NCBI GenBank assembly: GCA_017555685.1
Contig: JAFZFW010000034.1
Location: 1-5,534 of the forward strand
DNA length: 5,534 nucleotides
Reading direction: 5' to 3'
From: Methanocorpusculum sp.
GTDB taxonomy: Archaea; Halobacteriota; Methanomicrobia; Methanomicrobiales; Methanocorpusculaceae
Position 1 is the stretch's first letter. Every line of letters starts with the position of its first letter. Under the pieces are notes generated by a model that was given only the letters and a program-made list of their open reading frames with translations, was not told the DNA's origin and did not search any database. This document shows positions 1-4,738 of this stretch, piece by piece. The translations under genes and the position numbers were made by a program.

Positions 1-785
1 CCTGCGGTCACCACCGCGATTCCAAGAATCAGCGGATCGGAGATAAACTGCGAACAGACCGCAAACGTCAGCGCCGGGACAACCAGAAGCCGGATGCCAG
101 CGGCAAAATACTGCCGGACATTGGAAAAAATCGCCCGCGTATCAAGGCTCGCAAGAAAACCGCCCGTAACCACCAAAGACAACGGTGTCGTCACATCCGA
201 AAGAAGACCAAGTGCCCCGTAGAACGGATCGGGAATCGAAAACGACGTCACAAAGAACAGGATGCCGACAAAGGTCGAAAGGAACGCTGCATTCAGCAGA
301 ATCTTCCAGGAGAAATTAACCTTCCCGTCGCCGGAACGCAGAACCCAGATTCCAATAGAATACGTAAGAAGCGTAAACGGAATATTGAAAATCGCCGCGT
401 AAAATATCGCCTCCTGTCCGAAAAGCATCGACAAAATGGGAAAACCCATAAACATCGAATTAGAGAACAGCGTCATAAACCGGAAAACGCCAAACTCCTC
501 CTTCGGACAGCGGAGAATATACGGCGTTACCCAGCAGACAGCAAACGCAAGCAGATAATACAGAAGAGCACTGACAAACAGCATCCCGCTCTTTTCTGCA
601 ATCGTTTCTGAGAACGGAATCTGCATCGAATAGATAATCATCGCCGGAATACAGATATTGAGCAGAAACTTCGAAAGAGAAGAGACCGCATTCTGATTCA
701 GAATTCCCCGCCTGCGGCAGAAAAACCCTACGCCGATTAACAGAAACAGCACCAGAATCTGATTTAAGGCGATGAAATAATCCAT
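1..785 (-). CDS. AEC-family (auxin efflux carrier-like) transporter, 3' end outside window
   Basis: This is the first 261 codons of a membrane permease read leftwards from the ATG at 785-783; no stop occurs before the window edge, so the C-terminus is missing. The N-terminus has the family pattern: a hydrophobic helix (about residues 8-22), then an arginine-rich turn (CRRRGIL, 23-29), then a second helix containing NICIPAMIIYSM. Further family-like signals are NSMFMGFPI in the middle and a Gly-Gly-Phe-Leu-Ala stretch opening the second half. AEC proteins usually have about 300-320 residues and 10 helices, so some 40-60 residues probably lie to the left. Members export or take up small organic anions or other solutes; the substrate here cannot be read from sequence. 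The start is fixed by an in-frame TAA three codons upstream, and no strong Shine-Dalgarno sequence is present. The gene is divergent from the 179-residue gene. Family assignment is confident; substrate is unknown. Confidence 0.88.
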   Translation of the reverse strand, partial: MDYFIALNQILVLFLLIGVGFFCRRRGILNQNAVSSLSKFLLNICIPAMIIYSMQIPFSETIAEKSGMLFVSALLYYLLAFAVCWVTPYILRCPKEEFGVFRFMTLFSNSMFMGFPILSMLFGQEAIFYAAIFNIPFTLLTYSIGIWVLRSGDGKVNFSWKILLNAAFLSTFVGILFFVTSFSIPDPFYGALGLLSDVTTPLSLVVTGGFLASLDTRAIFSNVRQYFAAGIRLLVVPALTFAVCSQFISDPLILGIAVVTA

Positions 786-855
786 AACTTCTGCTTAATA
801 CATAAGCTGCTGACTGTAGGTTAATCTATCGGAAGATACATACACTATTCTACGT
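786..855. promoter_or_regulatory. Divergent intergenic region with candidate shared TATA element
   Basis: These 70 bp separate the start codons of the AEC transporter (leftward) and the 179-residue protein (rightward), so both promoters must lie here or inside the genes. The most AT-rich core is TTAATCTAT at 821-829. Read rightwards, its centre is about 31 bp before the ATG at 856, which would place the transcript start a few bases before that ATG. Read leftwards it could serve the transporter with a leader of roughly 14 bases. A small interrupted inverted repeat, TATC-GGAA-GATA (827-838), overlaps it. No Shine-Dalgarno sequence lies at a useful distance from the ATG at 856. The match to the archaeal TATA consensus is weak, so this is a tentative call. 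Confidence 0.3.
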
Positions 856-1395
856 ATGGATGAAATAGTCGAACAGGGATTCTACCTGCTCAGAAACCTT
901 GTCTCCAAGACCAAGGAAGAACAGGAAGCAGCAGCAGCGGAAATTGAAAAGGAAAACGCAAAACTTCTCAGTATGATGGCTCACACCGTCGGAGAAATTG
1001 TCGCGGAAGTCGGACAGGAATTCCTCTTAAAGGCAAAGATGGATACCAAAGGCGAACTCTACGATCAGAAATACTATGCCGAGAAGATGATTATCCTCGG
1101 CAAATCCGCCGACCCCGTATCCTTCAGACCGGACAACCCGACCAAAAAAGTCGACCAGCAGTTCTGCGTCTTAACCGAAAAGGGCGAGATTATGGAGCTG
1201 ATGTTCTCCAACGACGGATTCATCATCGACACCTACGCATCCAAACTCACCGAAGAGGACGCACTTGCCTTCTACGGGTACGACATCATCTACATGCTCT
1301 ACTCTGCAATGCGTGACTATGCTTTAGCACAGCAGGATGTGCTTGACGCATTAAACCTCACGCTCGGCTTCATTCAGAGAAAGAACGAACAGTAA
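856..1395 (+). CDS. Unrecognised soluble 179-residue protein, first gene of the trkH unit
   Basis: I do not recognise this family. The 179 residues contain no membrane helix or signal peptide, so the product is expected in the cytoplasm. Residues 18-60 are rich in Glu, Ala, Lys and Leu and look helical, possibly a short coiled coil. Residues about 75-130 alternate charged and hydrophobic residues (KMIILGKSADPV, then QQFCVLTEKGEIMELMF), which suggests a beta-sheet core. Residues 132-175 look helical again (ALAFYGYDIIYMLYSAM). There is one cysteine (104) and no obvious catalytic or nucleotide-binding motif such as GxGxxG. Its TAA stop directly abuts the ATG of the TrkH gene, so the two are almost certainly co-transcribed and possibly translationally coupled. 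A role in potassium transport is therefore an idea from context only. It bears no visible resemblance to TrkA/RCK domains. Confidence 0.85.
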   Translation: MDEIVEQGFYLLRNLVSKTKEEQEAAAAEIEKENAKLLSMMAHTVGEIVAEVGQEFLLKAKMDTKGELYDQKYYAEKMIILGKSADPVSFRPDNPTKKVDQQFCVLTEKGEIMELMFSNDGFIIDTYASKLTEEDALAFYGYDIIYMLYSAMRDYALAQQDVLDALNLTLGFIQRKNEQ

Positions 1396-2880
1396 ATGGA
1401 ACTGATAAAAGAGCTTCCCGCACTCGGCCGTGACTTAGGGCCCGGACTGATTTTAATCGGTCTGACATCTATTGCCGCAATTTTTGTCGGCTGTCTTTTT
1501 GAAGAGTGGGAAGCTCTTCCGTGGATGGCGGCGGCAACCGTTTCCTTATGCGGAATCGGTCTTCTATTCCGCTTCCTCCCCAAAACATCCAAATCCCCGC
1601 GAACCAGTACATCAATCGCGGCAACAGCCCTTGTCTGGGTGATTGTCGGTATCTGCGGGTCGTTCCCGTTCCTGTTTACCGGCATGCCGTTTTTAGACGC
1701 GGCATTCGAATCAATGTCCGCATGGACCGGCACCGGATTTTCGCTTGCCGGAGACATTGAATCCTGGCCGAAGACACTCCTTTTCTGGCGCTCCTTTATG
1801 CAGTGGATAGGAGGTCTTGGAATCGTTGCGTTTACCTTAACAGTCGCGACCAGGAGCGGGCTTGTGACACGCGGTCTCTACAACTCCGAATCCGGCGGGC
1901 AGGCATTCATGCCGAGTGTTATCGCTACGGCATTTCAGATGTGGAAAATCTATGCCGTCTTAACGATTGTCGCAATTGTTGCCATCCTCTTAACCGGCGT
2001 TGGCCTCTGGGATGCGGTAAACCTGGCACTCTGCGGAATTGCGACCGGCGGAATGTCGATTTATGCGGCAGGAATTTCGCACTTCCAGAACTTTGCCCTG
2101 GAAATGGTCTTAATCCCGATTATGATCGCAGGCGCTGTTCCATTCCGCCTGTACTATCTGACCTACGCAAAGCGTTCCTTCAAAGAGTTCTTCCGCGACC
2201 GGGTGCTTCGGGCAATGGTTCTCGCGTTCCTCTTCGTCTCGGCAGTCCTTGTCCTCGACCTGACAATCTCAAACGGCATCCCGGTAACGCAGGCATTCCG
2301 CGAAGGTCTCTTCATGGCAGGAACAGCAATCTCCTCTACCGGATTCCAGAACACCGAGTTTGCCGGCTGGGGAATTGCCCCGATTCTCTTCCTTGGAATC
2401 TTCATGCTCATGGGAGGAGCGCAGGGCAGTACTGCCGGAGGTATCAAGATTGACCGCATCCGTGTCATGGGTGAGACGCTTGTCTGGTGGTTCAAGCGTG
2501 CGGTGTTAAGCCCGAAAGCCGTTGTCTTAATGCGCCACAACGGAAAAGCCGTAAAGGAAAGCCAGGCAGAAGCACTCGTCTCCAAATCACTGCTCTTAAT
2601 TCTCTGCTACCTGCTCCTCTTAGCCGGCACGCTGATTATCCTCCTGCACGACCCCTATTTCGCATCGAATGTCGCCGGAACCATCTTTGATGTGTGCAGT
2701 TGTGTTGGAAACAACGGGGCAAGCGCCGGGATGATTTCGGCGGTCATGCCGGACTATGCAAAGGTTCTGCTCTTTATCGTCATGTGGGCGGCAAGACTGG
2801 AAATTATCCCGGTAATGATTCTCTTCTGGGGACTGATTCGCGGTTTCGGATGGGAATCGGTCACGAAAGGACACAAGTGA
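1396..2880 (+). CDS. trkH: TrkH/KtrB-family potassium uptake protein, pore subunit
   Basis: This is the ion-conducting membrane subunit of a Trk/Ktr-type K+ uptake system. Its 494 residues match the usual family length. The four pore-loop repeats are visible: TGTGF (111-115), ATGGMS (216-221), SSTGF (313-317) and VGNNGASAG (437-445), each with the glycine expected at the selectivity filter. Other family signatures are QWIGGLGIVAF (136-146) and GGAQGSTAGGIKI (340-352). The last repeat carries AARLEI (465-470), where Arg467 corresponds to the conserved pore arginine of the family. The first filter has Gly where many relatives have Thr (TGTGF rather than TTTGF), a mild variation. Two hydrophobic helices precede the first pore loop. 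The ATG follows the TAA of the upstream gene without a gap, and its own Shine-Dalgarno sequence is weak, which fits coupled translation. No TrkA/KtrA-type gating subunit is encoded in the window. Family assignment is very secure; energy coupling and ion specificity are inferred from the family. Confidence 0.95.
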   Translation: MELIKELPALGRDLGPGLILIGLTSIAAIFVGCLFEEWEALPWMAAATVSLCGIGLLFRFLPKTSKSPRTSTSIAATALVWVIVGICGSFPFLFTGMPFLDAAFESMSAWTGTGFSLAGDIESWPKTLLFWRSFMQWIGGLGIVAFTLTVATRSGLVTRGLYNSESGGQAFMPSVIATAFQMWKIYAVLTIVAIVAILLTGVGLWDAVNLALCGIATGGMSIYAAGISHFQNFALEMVLIPIMIAGAVPFRLYYLTYAKRSFKEFFRDRVLRAMVLAFLFVSAVLVLDLTISNGIPVTQAFREGLFMAGTAISSTGFQNTEFAGWGIAPILFLGIFMLMGGAQGSTAGGIKIDRIRVMGETLVWWFKRAVLSPKAVVLMRHNGKAVKESQAEALVSKSLLLILCYLLLLAGTLIILLHDPYFASNVAGTIFDVCSCVGNNGASAGMISAVMPDYAKVLLFIVMWAARLEIIPVMILFWGLIRGFGWESVTKGHK

Positions 2881-2881
2881 T

Positions 2882-3523
2882 ATGATGAAAACCATTCTCA
2901 AGGAAAACAAAGGAAGTCTTATCCTCACCTCGGCATCCACCCTGCTTCCCCTTCTTGCAGGGCTTCTCCTCTGGGACACCCTGCCGGATGTTCTGGTAAC
3001 CCACTGGGGGATGGACAACGAACCAAACGGATATATGAGCAAAGCAGCAGTGGTCTTTGGACTGCCGCTTTTTATGCTCGCGATTCAGTGGTTCTGTATC
3101 ATCTGTACCTGTCTGGACAGGAAAAATGCCGCAAATCAGCGTGTCATGAAGCTGATGTGGTGGATTATCCCGGTTGTCTCCGTCCTCTGCGGAGTGATTA
3201 CGTACGCGTATGCCCTCGAAATCCCGCTGAACGTCGGCTTCGCAGTAACCGCGGTCGTGGGATTGATTCTCGCGGCAGTCGGTTTTGTTCTCCCGCGCTG
3301 TCAGCAGAACAGCACCGTCGGCGTCCGGCTCCCGTGGACGCTTGCAAGCGAGGAGAACTGGAACAAAACCCACCGCCTTGCAGGAGGTATCTGGGTTGCC
3401 GGCGGTCTTCTGATAACCGTGACCAGTCCGCTTGCAAATATGTGGGTGATGCTGGGAATCCTTCTCGTGATGGTACTGATTCCTTGTGTGTACTCTTTCT
3501 GGTACGCAAAACAGGAAGATTAG
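2882..3523 (+). CDS. DUF1648/SdpI-family integral membrane protein
   Basis: This 213-residue protein has about six membrane helices (roughly 12-32, 56-77, 92-112, 116-137, 166-182 and 184-206). Between the first two lies the DUF1648 pattern LPDVLVTHWGMDNEPNGYMSK (34-54), with the family's HW, the Gly-Asn-Glu-Pro-Asn-Gly turn and the closing Lys. Between the fourth and fifth helices is the SdpI-type loop, including VGVRLPWTL (146-154) and the following ENWNKTH (158-164). In Bacillus subtilis, SdpI (about 207 residues) gives immunity to the SdpC toxin and sequesters the repressor SdpR. Neither a toxin nor an ArsR-type repressor is visible here, so only the fold family is claimed. Translation may begin at the ATG at 2882 or the next codon, also ATG (2885); AAAGGA at 2866-2871 is a usable ribosome-binding site. 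The gene starts one base after the TrkH stop, so it belongs to the same transcript. Its TAG overlaps the convergent Fic gene by 4 bp. Confidence 0.9.
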   Translation: MMKTILKENKGSLILTSASTLLPLLAGLLLWDTLPDVLVTHWGMDNEPNGYMSKAAVVFGLPLFMLAIQWFCIICTCLDRKNAANQRVMKLMWWIIPVVSVLCGVITYAYALEIPLNVGFAVTAVVGLILAAVGFVLPRCQQNSTVGVRLPWTLASEENWNKTHRLAGGIWVAGGLLITVTSPLANMWVMLGILLVMVLIPCVYSFWYAKQED

Positions 3524-4584
3524 AAAAACTTCCGCACACCTTCTCTTTTTTCACTGACGTACCGTGCCTTTCCTTCACGCAGAACCCGCAGACCTTCCTC
3601 CATATTTGCCTTAACCGCCGCTGCCCGCTGCTCAAGCATCATGCTGCAAAACGCCTCAACCATCCCCGAAAAATCATCCCGGTTTCCCATCCGCAGAGCC
3701 GAAAGATACTCGCCCCGCTTTTCCCCTAACACCAGAAACCGCGGATACCCGCTTTTCATCAGCAGATAATTCAGAACCTCACGTCCTACCCTGCCGTTTC
3801 CGTCAGTGAACGGATGAATCGACTCGAAATAATAGTGGAACAGAACCGCACACTCAAACGGATTCGCGCCTGACGCAAGCTGTTCATAATACTGCTCAAT
3901 AAGAGCGCTCAACTCGTCTTCAATCAGAAGTGCCGGAGTCAGCTGAAAATCACAGCCGGAGATAACAAACCCGTCGCTTACCCGGAATTTACCCGGCTCT
4001 TCCAAGATGTTTGCCATAATCAGCTTATGCAGATGCCTGATAAACGCAAAATCAACCCGTCCCGCATGGGAATTACGAAACTTTGCAACCTCTCTGAAAT
4101 TCCTGACCTCGTAAATCTCCCGAAGCGACTTATCCCTCGGCACTACATCATGCTCTAAAAGAGAGACTGTATCAGAAAACGACAGCGTATTTCCCTCAAC
4201 CGCCGTCGTCCCGTGAACATAATGATGCTCAAACTCACGCTCATACCATGCAGCCTCATCAACTGAGAGAACCTCATGCATCATTTGATATTGATACCGC
4301 AAAGACTCAAGTGCAGCAGCAGACGAAAGCGAGAGATATTTGTAGGAAAACGAAGCGACACGCTGCTCAACAAACCGCTTTTCCGCCCGCTGTTCAAGGA
4401 GGGCGGCATATTTTCTGATATACTCTGCAGTCTCCGAAGCACCCGGACGCTCGCCGCTTCCGAGATACTTTGTCGCAGTATACCGCTTCTTATCAACCCG
4501 AAACTCGCGAACCAGATAATGACAGACAGTCTCACTTCCCGCTCTTTTGCGGCTCTCGATTCGGTAGCGTGTCTCCTTCCCCAT
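3520..4584 (-). CDS. Fic-domain protein (predicted AMP/nucleotidyl transferase), class II autoinhibited type
   Basis: From the ATG at 4584 the product has 354 residues. The Fic active-site motif is complete, HPFTDGNGRVGR at 257-268: catalytic His257, metal-binding Asp261, the phosphate-gripping GNGR, and Arg268. The substrate-binding flap is recognisable around 199-217 (KFRVSDGFVISG). The sequence TTAVEG (126-131) fits the [S/T]xxxE[G/N] inhibitory motif and lies N-terminal to the Fic core, making this class II; Glu130 would pair with Arg268 and block productive ATP binding. Such enzymes transfer AMP, or sometimes another phosphate-containing group, to hydroxyl side chains of target proteins; the target is unknown. 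Residues about 6-45 (YRIES, YTATKYLGSG) resemble the N-terminal segment I associate with archaeal Fic proteins. No C-terminal winged helix is visible. A TTG two codons upstream (4590) would also be in frame, but the ATG sits about 26 bp from the TATA centre and fits a leaderless start. No separate antitoxin gene adjoins it. Confidence 0.93.
   Translation of the reverse strand: MGKETRYRIESRKRAGSETVCHYLVREFRVDKKRYTATKYLGSGERPGASETAEYIRKYAALLEQRAEKRFVEQRVASFSYKYLSLSSAAALESLRYQYQMMHEVLSVDEAAWYEREFEHHYVHGTTAVEGNTLSFSDTVSLLEHDVVPRDKSLREIYEVRNFREVAKFRNSHAGRVDFAFIRHLHKLIMANILEEPGKFRVSDGFVISGCDFQLTPALLIEDELSALIEQYYEQLASGANPFECAVLFHYYFESIHPFTDGNGRVGREVLNYLLMKSGYPRFLVLGEKRGEYLSALRMGNRDDFSGMVEAFCSMMLEQRAAAVKANMEEGLRVLREGKARYVSEKREGVRKFF
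3546..3551 (+). terminator. Candidate T-run terminator for the trkH unit
   Basis: Six consecutive T residues lie 23 bp after the stop of the SdpI-like gene, inside a pyrimidine-rich stretch (TTCTCTTTTTTC). Archaeal termination often occurs at T-rich tracts without a hairpin, so transcription of the three-gene unit could end here. The tract is also the antisense of Lys/Glu codons at the end of the Fic gene, so it may be just a by-product of that coding sequence. Confidence 0.25.
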
Positions 4585-4591
4585 TTGCAAT

Positions 4592-4639
4592 ATGTATATG
4601 GAACTTATTTATAATAAGTGTATTTTGTTCCATATACAT
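4592..4639. repeat. Perfect 13-bp inverted repeat around the Fic promoter
   Basis: ATGTATATGGAAC (4592-4604) is exactly matched in inverse by GTTCCATATACAT (4627-4639), with a 22-bp spacer. The spacer holds a second, shorter inverted repeat, CTTATT-TAT-AATAAG (4604-4618), and the TATA box of the Fic gene. The left arm lies between that TATA box and the expected transcript start, and the right arm lies just upstream of the box. A dimeric repressor bound here would cover the promoter, so an operator is the natural reading. A cruciform or RNA hairpin is possible but the arms are AT-rich. The match is read directly from the sequence; the function is inferred. Confidence 0.75.
4606..4614 (-). promoter_or_regulatory. 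TATA box of the Fic gene
   Basis: On the minus strand this reads TTATAAATA, a strong archaeal TATA-box match. Its centre (about 4610) lies 26 bp before the ATG at 4584, the normal distance between TATA box and transcription start in archaea. The Fic mRNA would therefore begin at or next to its start codon and be leaderless. This agrees with the lack of a Shine-Dalgarno sequence in front of the ATG. The plus strand reads TTTATAATA here, so weaker rightward initiation is also possible. Confidence 0.6.
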
Positions 4640-4653
4640 TTCGACCACCGGCG

Positions 4654-4660
4654 TTATATA
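4654..4660 (+). promoter_or_regulatory. Candidate TATA box for the right-hand membrane protein gene
   Basis: TTATATA is preceded by the GC-rich ACCACCGGCG and is the best rightward TATA match in front of the last gene. Initiation about 26 bp downstream would fall near 4683, just before the TTG at 4690 and the ATG at 4697. An imperfect 12-bp palindrome, GATAGTACTGTC (4661-4672), directly follows and could be a regulatory site. The call rests on match and spacing only. Confidence 0.45.
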
Positions 4661-4696
4661 GATAGTACTGTCAAAAATAATTGAGACTATTGGAGG

Positions 4697-4738
4697 ATGA
4701 AAAAACGAGAGGAAAACACCAGATACCCCCTGAAATGA
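4697..4738 (+). other. Possible 13-codon upstream ORF overlapping the ATG at 4735
   Basis: An ATG at 4697 opens a frame encoding MKKREENTRYPLK and ends in the TGA at 4736-4738, which overlaps the ATG at 4735 as ATGA. GGAGG lies directly before the ATG (4692-4696) with no spacer, which is too close for normal ribosome placement. It may be a leader peptide coupled to the next gene, or chance. A run of five C (4726-4730) near its end means a single-base slip would join it in frame to the membrane protein as PPEMKKEMM. Low confidence as an expressed element. Confidence 0.2.

Noticed and set aside
1374..1757. 127-residue minus-strand open frame over the start of the TrkH gene
   Set aside because: It is antisense to a clear TrkH coding sequence, and its composition has no recognisable domain; the frame stays open because of codon bias of the real gene.
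1803..2453. 216-residue plus-strand open frame inside the TrkH gene
   Set aside because: It is an alternative frame of the trkH coding region, rich in Arg, Cys and Pro, with no hydrophobic segments or motif; the TrkH frame has all four pore loops intact.
2163..2585. 140-residue minus-strand open frame within trkH
   Set aside because: Antisense to conserved TrkH segments, low-complexity Arg/Ser composition, no promoter or ribosome-binding site.
2861..3373. 170-residue minus-strand open frame antisense to the SdpI-like gene
   Set aside because: The sense strand carries a full DUF1648/SdpI protein with proper operon spacing; the antisense product is rich in Arg, Asp and His without domain signals.
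3088..3729. 213-residue plus-strand open frame spanning the end of the SdpI-like gene and part of Fic
   Set aside because: It crosses two real genes in a different frame, and its Cys/Arg/Pro-rich composition is typical of a shadow frame.
4276..4614. 112-residue plus-strand open frame antisense to the Fic N-terminus and crossing its promoter
   Set aside because: It conflicts with a well-supported Fic gene and its TATA box, and shows no family features.
4592..4639. Inverted repeat read as ends of a miniature transposon or as an intrinsic terminator
   Set aside because: The enclosed spacer is only 22 bp, there is no obvious target-site duplication, and the arms are AT-rich with no following T-run; the position over a TATA box fits an operator better.
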